Under the pieces are notes generated by a model. That model did no database searches and was not told the origin of the DNA. It saw only the letters and a list, made by a program, of their open reading frames with translations. From JAAUTS01 sp038250235 (lineage in GTDB: Bacteria; Verrucomicrobiota; Verrucomicrobiia; Methylacidiphilales; JAAUTS01): a stretch of 20,196 bases of DNA. The stretch spans positions 1 to 20,196 of the forward strand of contig JBBSCO010000053.1 in the NCBI GenBank assembly GCA_038250235.1. Reading direction: 5' to 3'. Made by a program: the position numbers and the translations under genes. Positions 7,778 through 15,039 of the stretch are shown here, one piece after another (the stretch's first letter is position 1; each line of letters opens with the position of its first letter).

Positions 7778-8749
7778 TTATAAGAGTTTGAGTTTGGTTA
7801 AATCCTGGACATCAATCAGTCCGACCGGTTTCTTTTGTCGGTTCAGAACGACCAGATCTTCGATCCGGTGCTTTTCAAAGATGTTAAGCACTTCCACTGC
7901 CAGTTTATCAATCTGGACCGAGATCGGGTTCTTGATCATGACATCACGCAGCCTGGCATCGCCGATGTCTTTGTTGCTCTGGAAACTGCGGGCAAAGTCG
8001 CCGTGTGTATAAATTCCGGCCAGTTGGCCTTTGGCATTCACAACCATGGCGGCGCCGCAGCGTTTGGCGGTCATGTCGGCCAGGGCCTTTCCTACGGTAT
8101 CCGTGGTTCGGGAGATAACCACCGAATCCGCCGAACGCATGACATCCTGGACCTTAAGAAGAAGATTGCGGCCGAGGGAGCCACCGGGATGAAATTGGGC
8201 GAAATCCTCTTTCTTGAAGCCACGGGCACTGAGAACCACCATGGCGAGAGCATCACCCAGAACCAGCATGCTGGTCGTGCTGGAGGTCGGCGCCAGATTA
8301 AGGGGACAGGCCTCCCGTTTGACGGAAACATCCAGATGTACATCGGCATTCGAGGCCAGGGTTGATTTGCTTTGACCTGTCAGGGCGATGAGTTTGGTGG
8401 CACTACGTTTCAGGTTGGGAAGAATCCTCAGCAGTTCCTCGGTTTCGCCGCTGTAGCTGAGTGCCAGGACGATATCGCCCTTGGAAACAACGCCGAGATC
8501 GCCGTGGAACGCGTTCAGGGCATTGAGTACGACGGCTGTGGCACCTGTGCTGGTGAAAGTGGCGGCAATTTTTTCGCCGACTTGGCCGGACTTGCCCACG
8601 CCGACCACGATGATCTTGCCTTTGCGCTGCAGGGTTTGAAGGATGGTGTCCACGGCCAGGCTGAAATCACCGTCGAGCCGTGATTTGAGAGCGCGCAGGC
8701 TGTCGATCTCGATATCGAATACTTTGTGGGCCTGGCTCAAATAATTCAC
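7778..8749 (-). CDS. kdsD: Arabinose-5-phosphate isomerase (SIS + two CBS domains)
   Basis: KdsD converts ribulose 5-phosphate to arabinose 5-phosphate, the first step to Kdo of the LPS inner core. The SIS domain has all the residues known from E. coli KdsD: GVGKSG (Lys), NAFHGDLG (His), SGETEE (Glu), REACPL (Glu) and FHPGGSLG (His). Two CBS domains follow (DVMRSADSVVISRT and DVMIKNPISVQIDKL). I chose GTG 8747-8749, giving 323 residues, near the family's 325-330. The frame is open upstream to an ATG at 8833, but that 28-residue addition is Pro-rich and lies outside the conserved region. It is transcribed with efp and divergently from lolC/E. KpsF and GutQ are paralogues with the same activity. 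Confidence 0.92.
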   Translation of the reverse strand: MNYLSQAHKVFDIEIDSLRALKSRLDGDFSLAVDTILQTLQRKGKIIVVGVGKSGQVGEKIAATFTSTGATAVVLNALNAFHGDLGVVSKGDIVLALSYSGETEELLRILPNLKRSATKLIALTGQSKSTLASNADVHLDVSVKREACPLNLAPTSSTTSMLVLGDALAMVVLSARGFKKEDFAQFHPGGSLGRNLLLKVQDVMRSADSVVISRTTDTVGKALADMTAKRCGAAMVVNAKGQLAGIYTHGDFARSFQSNKDIGDARLRDVMIKNPISVQIDKLAVEVLNIFEKHRIEDLVVLNRQKKPVGLIDVQDLTKLKLL

Positions 8750-8905
8750 AGCTGGAAAGGTTCGGTTTTCTTCGGGTAATTGGCAAGCGGTAAGTATTGG
8801 CACCGGCGTAGGGAGATGCCCGGGGAGGGGCAAAAGATGTCTCTTCCAGTGTTACGGTTTCGATTCGCTTGCCTCTTCTGGTAAACTGCCGCAGCTTGAA
8901 AGATT

Positions 8906-10162
8906 ATGTCCCGTCTGGTTGAAGTTTTTCTAGCTCTGCGTTATCTCCGTCCTAAGAGGAGTTTTGTCTCTGTGATCACGGTTTTATCCCTGTTGGGTGT
9001 GATATTTGGAGTTCTGGTTCTGATCGTCGTGCTGGCTGTCATGGAAGGATTTGAGAAGGAACTGCACGAGAAAATTATCGGGTTTAACGCTCATGTGACC
9101 GTCACCACAGGCGGGATCATTTATGATTGGCCGGAAGTTAAGGCGAAGATTGAGGCGGATCCTGAGGTGGTGGCGGTGACTCCTTTGTTGATCGGGCCGG
9201 TGCTAGCCCAATATACTGACAAAATCACCACGCCCTATATCAAAGGGATTGATGCGGAAAGCAGCGAGAAGGTTCAAGCCATGAAAAGCTTTTTGGTGGC
9301 CGGAGAATGGTTGAGCGGACCTGAAGGCATAGTCGTCGGACAGGAGTGGGCACAACAACATGATGCATGGCTCGGTGATGCCCTTTTTATCCAGTCCCCC
9401 AAAAACATCCGGAACATGATTCCCCCAAAGCCCGGAGGAGAGGCGGAGCGGAGCTATTATCTGGCAACCGAATACAAGATAGTTGGAATTTTTTCGTCGG
9501 GTTATTATGAATACGACTACAACTTTATGCTGCTACCCCTGGCTGAGGCCCAGCGACTTTACGGCATGGAGGGAGGGATCCAGGGATTTTCGGTCCGGGT
9601 TAAAAATCCGTTGAAGGTTGATGATGTCAAAGTGAGGTTGAATCAGAATCTGAAAGCCCCATACAATGCGAAGAGCTGGATTGATCAGAACAGGTATCGC
9701 TTTGCGGCCATAGCCACGGAACGCCGCGTGATGTCGTTTATTCTTTTTTTTGTGATGATTGTGGCGGCCTTCGGGTTGACCAGCACGCTGATTACGGTCA
9801 CTGTGCAGAAATCACGTGAGATAGGTCTCCTGAAAGCACTTGGAGCCCAGGATATTCAGATCCTGAGCATTTTTACGCTTTATGGTTTCATTATCGGTGT
9901 GGCGGGGGCGGTGTTGGGGACACTGGGAGGTCTGGGGATGCTTTACTACAGGAACGAGTTCAGTGCCTTTCTGGCCTATGCTTTTCGTGTCGAAGTCTTT
10001 CCTGCCGAAATTTACAGCTTTTCCTCCATCCCTGCCGTGATCGACCCGGTGACTGTTGTGCTGATAGCATTGTCAGGGGTGACGCTGAGTACTTTGGCGG
10101 CTTTGCTTCCGGCTATTTCAGCCATGCGCATTGATCCGGTCAAGGTACTGCACAACGACTAG
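8906..10162 (+). CDS. lolC: Lipoprotein-releasing ABC transporter permease (LolC/LolE family)
   Basis: With LolD this inner-membrane protein extracts outer-membrane-bound lipoproteins and hands them to the periplasmic chaperone LolA. The 418-residue protein has the expected MacB/FtsX layout. One membrane helix lies near the N-terminus (about 23-47), followed by a large periplasmic domain (about 50-265). Three C-terminal helices follow near 273-299, 318-347 and 380-405, in the FtsX-like permease domain (SREIGLLKALGAQ motif). The N-terminal ALRYLRPKR is typical of LolC/E. Only one permease gene is present, so it could act as a homodimer (as LolF-type systems) or pair with one elsewhere. LolC and LolE cannot be told apart here. 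lolD follows after 12 bp. Confidence 0.9.
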   Translation: MSRLVEVFLALRYLRPKRSFVSVITVLSLLGVIFGVLVLIVVLAVMEGFEKELHEKIIGFNAHVTVTTGGIIYDWPEVKAKIEADPEVVAVTPLLIGPVLAQYTDKITTPYIKGIDAESSEKVQAMKSFLVAGEWLSGPEGIVVGQEWAQQHDAWLGDALFIQSPKNIRNMIPPKPGGEAERSYYLATEYKIVGIFSSGYYEYDYNFMLLPLAEAQRLYGMEGGIQGFSVRVKNPLKVDDVKVRLNQNLKAPYNAKSWIDQNRYRFAAIATERRVMSFILFFVMIVAAFGLTSTLITVTVQKSREIGLLKALGAQDIQILSIFTLYGFIIGVAGAVLGTLGGLGMLYYRNEFSAFLAYAFRVEVFPAEIYSFSSIPAVIDPVTVVLIALSGVTLSTLAALLPAISAMRIDPVKVLHND

Positions 10163-10174
10163 ACTGAAAATCAC

Positions 10175-10843
10175 ATGAGCTATCGACTGGAAAAAGTAGG
10201 GAAACGGTTCAACTCCGGCAGGAAACAGCTCCCGGTATTGGCGGACGTTTCCCTGGAATTGCCGGCTGGATCCCCGTTGGTTATCCAGGGTGCTTCAGGT
10301 TCAGGCAAAACAACTTTGTTGAATCTCCTGGGAGGGCTTGATCATCCCAGTGAGGGAGAAATTTTCTGGAAAGAACAGTCACTCAGCCGTATGAGCCGGG
10401 CGGAGGCTGCGGTCTGGAGGAACCGGCATGTGGGTTTCATTTTTCAATCGTATCATCTCATGCCGGAACTGAACGCTTTGGAGAATGTCCTCTTGCCCGG
10501 ATGGTTGGGAAGGAAAGATCCCCAGGCCAAAGCCCTGGAGCTTTTGGAGCGGGTGGGACTTTCAGAGCGTCTGGATCACCTGCCACGTGAACTTTCCGGC
10601 GGTGAACAGCAGCGTGTGGCCATTGCCAGATCGCTGATCAATGACCCTGAAATCATCCTGGCGGATGAGCCAACCGGGAATCTGGATGCGCACAATGGCG
10701 AGGAAATCCTGCATTTACTGCTTGATTTAACCGCCCAAACGAAGAAGGTTTTCATCCTTGTGACCCATGATGACGCCATCGCGAAGCAGCTTCCCTTGCG
10801 CTATCGTCTAAGTCACGGGGAATTGAAGTTATCAGGATCATGA
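10175..10843 (+). CDS. lolD: Lipoprotein-releasing system ATP-binding protein
   Basis: This is the cytoplasmic ATPase driving lipoprotein release with the permease encoded just upstream. At 222 residues it has the Walker A loop GASGSGKTT (39-47), Q-loop FIFQSYHLMPEL (88-99), signature LSGGEQQ (140-146), Walker B IILADEP (160-166) and H-loop LVTHDD. GNLDAHNGEE after Walker B is typical of the LolD/MacB/FtsE group; the neighbour settles the choice. Its TGA overlaps the ATG of the aminotransferase by 4 bases (ATGA). Confidence 0.93.
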   Translation: MSYRLEKVGKRFNSGRKQLPVLADVSLELPAGSPLVIQGASGSGKTTLLNLLGGLDHPSEGEIFWKEQSLSRMSRAEAAVWRNRHVGFIFQSYHLMPELNALENVLLPGWLGRKDPQAKALELLERVGLSERLDHLPRELSGGEQQRVAIARSLINDPEIILADEPTGNLDAHNGEEILHLLLDLTAQTKKVFILVTHDDAIAKQLPLRYRLSHGELKLSGS

Positions 10844-11712
10844 AAATTTATATCGACGGTCAGTTTTACGCGAAAGAAGACGCCAAAATCTCGGTCTTTG
10901 ACCATGGACTGCTTTACGGCGATGGAATTTTTGAAGGCATTCGTGCCTACAACGGTCGTATCTTCCGTCTGGATGAACATATTGAGCGGCTTCATGACTC
11001 GGCCAAGGCCATTCTCTTACAGATTCCCATTACCGCAGAGGAAATGAAAAAGGTCGTGGTGGAAAGCTGCCGCCTGAATGACATTAAGAACGGTTATGTC
11101 CGACTTGTTGTCACCCGTGGGATAGGGGATCTGGGCTTGAATCCGAACAAGTGCCCCAAAGCCACGATCTTCTGTATCGCCACGGGAATTGCGATTTACC
11201 CGCCGGAAGTTTATCAAAACGGATTGAAGCTGGTCACGGCTTCCACCCAGCGCATCGGCCCGGCCTCCCTGAGTCCTGCCATCAAATCCTTGAATTATCT
11301 GAACCAGATCATGGCCCGCATCGAGGGAAACCTCGCCGGAGCCGACGAGCTGATTGTTCTCAATGCGGAAGGTTTTGTGGCCGAATGCACGGCGGACAAC
11401 GTGTTTGTGATTAAAAAAGGCAGGATACTCACCCCGCCTGTTTCCGCCGGAGCTCTGGGAGGAATCACGCGCCGCGCCGTGATGGATATAGCCGAGACTT
11501 TCGGAACCCCGATCCTGGAAGCCAATCTGACCCGCTATGATCTATGGGTGGCGGACGAAATTTTCCTGACCGGAACTGCTGCGGAAGTGGTCCCGGTCCG
11601 GGAATTGGACGCCCGCGTCATTGGTGATGGCAGGCCCGGCCCGGTCACGCTCAGATTTACCGAAGCGTATCACCAATTGACCAACAGCACAGGCACTCCT
11701 ATATTCAACTAG
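10840..11712 (+). CDS. ilvE: Branched-chain amino acid aminotransferase (class IV)
   Basis: This PLP enzyme transaminates Leu, Ile and Val to or from their 2-oxo acids in the cytoplasm. The 290-residue protein has YGDGIFEGIRAYNGRIFRL near residues 26-44, the PLP-binding Lys149 in SPAIKSLNYLNQI and Glu182 in GFVAECTADNVF. The C-terminal part has LTGTAAEVVPV. GIFEGIRAY plus the conserved E-N pair favours IlvE over D-amino-acid transaminase or ADC lyase, but class IV specificities overlap, so the substrate is inferred. It is translationally coupled to lolD by a 4-base overlap. Confidence 0.87.
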   Translation: MKIYIDGQFYAKEDAKISVFDHGLLYGDGIFEGIRAYNGRIFRLDEHIERLHDSAKAILLQIPITAEEMKKVVVESCRLNDIKNGYVRLVVTRGIGDLGLNPNKCPKATIFCIATGIAIYPPEVYQNGLKLVTASTQRIGPASLSPAIKSLNYLNQIMARIEGNLAGADELIVLNAEGFVAECTADNVFVIKKGRILTPPVSAGALGGITRRAVMDIAETFGTPILEANLTRYDLWVADEIFLTGTAAEVVPVRELDARVIGDGRPGPVTLRFTEAYHQLTNSTGTPIFN

Positions 11713-11742
11713 AGGTCGATACCCCGGCCTCTGACTTTCTCC

Positions 11743-12216
11743 ATGCAATGTGAAAAATGTCAGTGTGAAAAAGCCACGGTCTTTCTGACCCAGATCATCA
11801 ACGGCAAGATGCACAAGATCGACTTGTGTGAAAAATGTGCCAAAGAAATGGGTGTGACGAATGCCTCCACTTTTTCCCTGGCCGATCTGCTCATCAAGAC
11901 CGAAGCCGAGCGTCAGACCAAATCGAGCCGCGAAAACATGGCGTGCCCTTCCTGCGGTTTTACCCAGGAAGATCTCAGCAAAACAGGACGGGTAGGATGT
12001 GGAAAATGCTATGAGGTGTTCCGGGATGTTCTGGGTGAGGCACTCAAAGACATGCAGAGATCTTCCCAGCACACCGGTAAAATTCCCGGGAGATATTTCC
12101 GCCACGATTCGCCCGATCATGGGGAAATCGAAAAGGCTTTGAATCTCGCCATTGAGCAGGAGAATTACGAAGAGGCCGCCGACTTGAGGGATCAGCTCAA
12201 GCGTTTCAAGAAGTGA
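11743..12216 (+). CDS. McsA-like zinc-finger/UVR-motif protein
   Basis: In Firmicutes McsA activates the protein-arginine kinase McsB and takes part in the heat-shock and metal-stress response. The 157-residue protein has three pairs of CxxC zinc ligands (Cys3/6, Cys29/32 and Cys68/71), a fourth pair at Cys86/89, and a C-terminal UVR (UvrB/UvrC) helix-hairpin motif (about 125-157, LAIEQENYEEAADLRDQL). This is the McsA domain order and length. No McsB-type guanido kinase gene adjoins it: the next gene is pheT after 69 bp. Its role here is therefore open. The ATG lacks a Shine-Dalgarno sequence. Confidence 0.85.
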   Translation: MQCEKCQCEKATVFLTQIINGKMHKIDLCEKCAKEMGVTNASTFSLADLLIKTEAERQTKSSRENMACPSCGFTQEDLSKTGRVGCGKCYEVFRDVLGEALKDMQRSSQHTGKIPGRYFRHDSPDHGEIEKALNLAIEQENYEEAADLRDQLKRFKK

Positions 12217-12285
12217 GTGCTTGTCCTGCTGTCCGCATATCCACGACTTGATTCATTTCCGGACTCCCTCTAGCCTTCGTCCCTT

Positions 12286-14574
12286 ATGAAAATTGTTTTG
12301 AGCTGGCTGCGTCAATACTGTGATTGGTCCTGGTCCGAAGAGGAGTTGATCGAAAAACTGACCATGAGCGGCACGGAGGTAGAGGCCGTCTATCGCAGCG
12401 GATTTAGTGGGGACAGCAAAACGTTCATGACCGTCCGGATTGACAGTTTTATCCAACACCCCAACGCAGACCGGCTCAGTGTCTGCCAGGTGGACGACGG
12501 CAGCGGGGCATTGCGGCAAATCGTCTGTGGAGCCAAGAATTTCAAGGTTGGAGATGTGGTACCCTGTGCATTGCCCGGAGCGGTCATGCCCGCCGGCTTC
12601 GAGATCAAGGATTCCAAACTGCGCGGAGAACGTTCCAGTGGCATGCTTTGTTCCGGAACGGAACTGGGCCTCTCACATGACCAGGACGGTCTGTTGATAT
12701 TATCGTCAGAAATCAAACCAGGAACACCCCTGAACAGCCTCTTCAAAGGTGAAACCGTCGTCGAGGTAGAGGTGACGCCGAACCGGGCAGACCTGCTTTC
12801 GTATCGGGGGATTGCCCGTGAACTGATTGCCTTGGGGGCGAAGGACAAAAAGTTTGTTTTTCCTGTTCCTGACAAGCCTGGTGCGGACAGCCCCTGGTCA
12901 GTTGAGGTGGAAGACAAGGAGCGTTGCCCCCGTTACACGGCCCGGCTTCTTGAAGCCGTGCGTGTGGCGGAAAGCCCTTCTTGGCTCAAGGAGAAACTTC
13001 AGGCCATCGGATTGCGTCCGGTCAACAATGTGGTGGATATCACCAACTACGTTTTATTTGAAACCGGACAACCTCTGCACGCCTTTGATGCGGACAAGCT
13101 TGAAGGAAGGACCATCCGGACACGTCAGGCCCGCGAAGGGGAATCCATTGTGGCGCTGGACGGCAAAACCTATTCCATAAATTCCACTGATCTGGTGATT
13201 GCCGATGCTTCTGGTCCCGTGGCCATTGCCGGCGTCATGGGAGGGGCCGCCACTGGAGTGACCTTAACGACCACACGCGTCCTACTGGAAAGTGCCCGCT
13301 TTAAGCCCGGCCAGATCCGGCAAACATCCAGGAGGCTGGCTTTGATCAGTGACTCGGCTTATCGATTTGAACGGGGTATAGACCCTCTGGCGGTGGATCT
13401 GGCACTCCAACGGGCCACGGAGTTCCTCAGGGAAATCGCCTCGGCATCCGTTGCTGGCCCGCCCGTTGAATCGAACTCATTGGCGACTAACATGGAATTC
13501 GTTGAACTCCGGCCTGCCTCCATACAGCGCATTCTGGGTTATGCCGTACCTGCACCGCGTGTGGACGAAATCCTGGGTGCTCTGGGCTGTGTCAGCGGGG
13601 GAACCGGATTTCGCATCCCGACCTACCGTCCTGATCTGACCCGTGAAATTGATCTGATTGAAGAAATCAGCCGCATCGAGGGCATGGATCGTGTTCACTC
13701 AACTCTTCCGCGCGGGGTGGCTCCACGCTCCGTCGCTGATCTGCAGTATGATCGCGAGTGGGAATTGCGCAGGTTCCTGAACGGCCTGGGCTATGCGGAA
13801 TGGGTGACCAACAGCCTGCATCCGCGTCTGCCTGAAGTCTCGAATGAGGAAGTGGTCGGACTGATGAATCCCCTGACGGAAGACTATGCACATCTCCGGA
13901 GCAGTTTGCTGAATACCCTCCTGCCTTGTGTCCAACACAATCTGAGTCACGGGGCCGACGGCATCAAAGCGTTTGAGATAGGGACTGTTTACCGTCAGGT
14001 CAAAGGCCGTGCGATCGAAGAAAAGAAAGTATTGATTCTCGGAACTGGCACGGAAAAAGGGGAACACTGGGCGGAGGAATCCAGGGCTTTCGATTATTTC
14101 AGTCTCAAGGGGCTGCTGGAAGCCCTGCTCTTGGAATTCCCGGAAATCAAACCCGGGCAGGAACCCGGCCAGGTGCCGGAAGCACTGCTTAAGGCTTACG
14201 GGATCAAAGTTCCGCTTTTTGCGGTCGAGTTGACTCTGAAATTTTCCGGTAAAAAAACATCCCCCAGATACTCACCGCTTTCCAATTTCCCGCCAGTCCG
14301 GCGAGACCTGGCTTTTGTCATGGATCGTGGCCTGCACAACGAGCAGATCCTGCAGGCCATTCACGCCGTTAACATTTCTGAACTTCAGGAGGCGGTCTGC
14401 TTCGATGTTTTTCAGGATGACAAAGGGGAGAAGCTGGCGGCCGATAAAAAATCGCTGGCCTATGCCTTGACTTATCGCTCCGGTGGGCGAACATTAACAG
14501 AGAAGGAAGTGAACGGTTGGCAGGAGTCGATCATTGCCACCGTCCAGCAAAAAACCGGCGCAGTATTGCGCTGA
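12286..14574 (+). CDS. pheT: Phenylalanyl-tRNA synthetase beta subunit
   Basis: PheT forms the alpha2beta2 enzyme with PheS and charges tRNA-Phe in the cytoplasm. At 762 residues it is slightly shorter than the E. coli protein (795). It starts with MKIVLSWLRQYCDW and has an EMAP-type tRNA-binding domain (about 45-155, with HPNADRLSVCQV). The B3/B4 editing domain follows, with RPVNNVVDITNYVLFETGQP. The B5 domain contains IDLIEEISRIEGMDRV. The catalytic-like domain comes next, then the C-terminal ferredoxin-fold anticodon-binding domain (about 662-762, SNFPPVRRDLAFVMD). pheS is not adjacent upstream, which departs from the common pheST order. The 6S RNA candidate begins about 40 bp after the stop. 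Confidence 0.96.
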   Translation: MKIVLSWLRQYCDWSWSEEELIEKLTMSGTEVEAVYRSGFSGDSKTFMTVRIDSFIQHPNADRLSVCQVDDGSGALRQIVCGAKNFKVGDVVPCALPGAVMPAGFEIKDSKLRGERSSGMLCSGTELGLSHDQDGLLILSSEIKPGTPLNSLFKGETVVEVEVTPNRADLLSYRGIARELIALGAKDKKFVFPVPDKPGADSPWSVEVEDKERCPRYTARLLEAVRVAESPSWLKEKLQAIGLRPVNNVVDITNYVLFETGQPLHAFDADKLEGRTIRTRQAREGESIVALDGKTYSINSTDLVIADASGPVAIAGVMGGAATGVTLTTTRVLLESARFKPGQIRQTSRRLALISDSAYRFERGIDPLAVDLALQRATEFLREIASASVAGPPVESNSLATNMEFVELRPASIQRILGYAVPAPRVDEILGALGCVSGGTGFRIPTYRPDLTREIDLIEEISRIEGMDRVHSTLPRGVAPRSVADLQYDREWELRRFLNGLGYAEWVTNSLHPRLPEVSNEEVVGLMNPLTEDYAHLRSSLLNTLLPCVQHNLSHGADGIKAFEIGTVYRQVKGRAIEEKKVLILGTGTEKGEHWAEESRAFDYFSLKGLLEALLLEFPEIKPGQEPGQVPEALLKAYGIKVPLFAVELTLKFSGKKTSPRYSPLSNFPPVRRDLAFVMDRGLHNEQILQAIHAVNISELQEAVCFDVFQDDKGEKLAADKKSLAYALTYRSGGRTLTEKEVNGWQESIIATVQQKTGAVLR

Positions 14575-14582
14575 AGAGTTCT

Positions 14583-14588
14583 TTGACA
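14583..14588 (+). promoter_or_regulatory. Possible -35 element of the 6S RNA gene
   Basis: TTGACA, a perfect -35 consensus, lies 9 bp after the pheT stop and about 33 bp before the predicted 5' end of the 6S RNA, which is the right distance. The region 17-18 bp downstream (TCCGAA) is a poor -10 element, so this is tentative. Confidence 0.4.
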
Positions 14589-14614
14589 GCCTTTGGTTGA
14601 TTTTGTCCGAAAAA

Positions 14615-14796
14615 ACACTTTCCCTACGGTGTTCGAGTAACAAGTGTATGCTTTCTACCAATGTTATTTACAGAGGGCATAAGTGCCGGAAGCAATAAAT
14701 GCCGTGCCTTCATTGGAAGGCAGCACGCTTCCACACCGCCCATCCTGACTCTAAGGGTCGAAGGATAATGCTTGGACGGCACTGCGGGGATCTTTC
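14615..14796 (+). ncRNA. ssrS: Candidate 6S RNA
   Basis: 6S RNA mimics an open promoter and sequesters the housekeeping RNA polymerase holoenzyme. The roughly 180-nt candidate has a closing stem of TCCCTACGGTGTT (14621-14633) with GGCACTGCGGGGA (14778-14790), 13 positions with one A-C mismatch and a few G-U pairs. This includes the motif pair GTGTTCG...CGGCAC, which matches GATGTTCG...CGGCATC of E. coli 6S RNA. Next comes a large internal bubble, whose 3' side carries a small hairpin (ATCCT/AGGAT plus GACTC/GGGTC, about 14742-14766) as in other 6S RNAs. The distal arm is closed by GGAAGC/GCTTCC and GCCTTC/GAAGGC. The position behind pheT echoes the pheT-zapA-ssrS neighbourhood of Proteobacteria. 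The ends are approximate, set from the stem. Confidence 0.82.
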
Positions 14797-14803
14797 CGTT
14801 ACC

Positions 14804-14840
14804 AAACACCCGGTTTCTTAGAAATCGGGTGTTTTCTTTT
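14804..14840 (+). terminator. Strong Rho-independent terminator after 6S RNA
   Basis: A 14-bp stem (14804-14817 with 14821-14834, one G-U pair) and a 3-base loop are followed by TCTTTT. It lies 8-14 bases beyond the 6S candidate, so the mature 3' end would come from processing, or the hairpin forms the primary 3' end. Confidence 0.9.
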
Positions 14841-14930
14841 GGGATAACCCACAGAAGAGCCAGAAGAGGCTCCCAAAAAAAGGGGGGCTGGTTCTGGGCT
14901 TTTTAGCCAATAGTTTTTTTGAGACCCTTC
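14841..14930. other. Intergenic stretch with secondary hairpins
   Basis: GAGCC and GGCTC around 14857-14873 can pair. Further right a GGCTTTTTAGCC hairpin is followed by a run of seven T (14914-14920), resembling a weak second terminator. No gene is seen. Confidence 0.35.
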
Positions 14931-14959
14931 TTGTCAGAATCTTATCAACTTGATATATG
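14931..14959 (+). promoter_or_regulatory. Sigma-70-type promoter of the Lon-domain gene
   Basis: TTGTCA (14931-14936, 5/6 to consensus) and TATATG (14954-14959, 4/6) are separated by exactly 17 bp. The predicted start near 14966 leaves a leader of only about 11 bases before ATG 14977. The GGGG at 14964-14967 could serve as a weak ribosome-binding site if transcription starts slightly earlier. Confidence 0.6.
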
Positions 14960-14976
14960 CAAAGGGGTAACTTTTT

Positions 14977-15039
14977 ATGAGAAATCTTCTGATAGTTGTG
15001 GTTGGAGTTATTATGGGTTCTTTCGGCTCTGCCCGGGCT
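14977..15039 (+). other. Signal peptide coding segment, followed by in-frame TAA
   Basis: The 21 codons encode MRNLLIVVVGVIMGSFGSAR plus Ala: a short basic start, a hydrophobic core and an AxA-type signal peptidase I site (ARA). TAA 15040-15042 follows immediately, exactly where the mature protein should start. The next codons, in the same frame (YTPPLPNPKVFTGTL...), run on into the Lon-domain ORF. Confidence 0.8.

Noticed and set aside
8750..8833. A 28-residue N-terminal extension of KdsD
   Set aside because: It is Pro-rich, outside the conserved family length and lies in the divergent promoter region; GTG 8749 gives the normal length.
14615..14796. SRP (4.5S) RNA as an alternative for the structured RNA
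   Set aside because: The diagnostic SRP loop GGTCAGGTCCGGAAGGAAGCAG is absent, and the large central bubble with a closing stem fits 6S RNA better.
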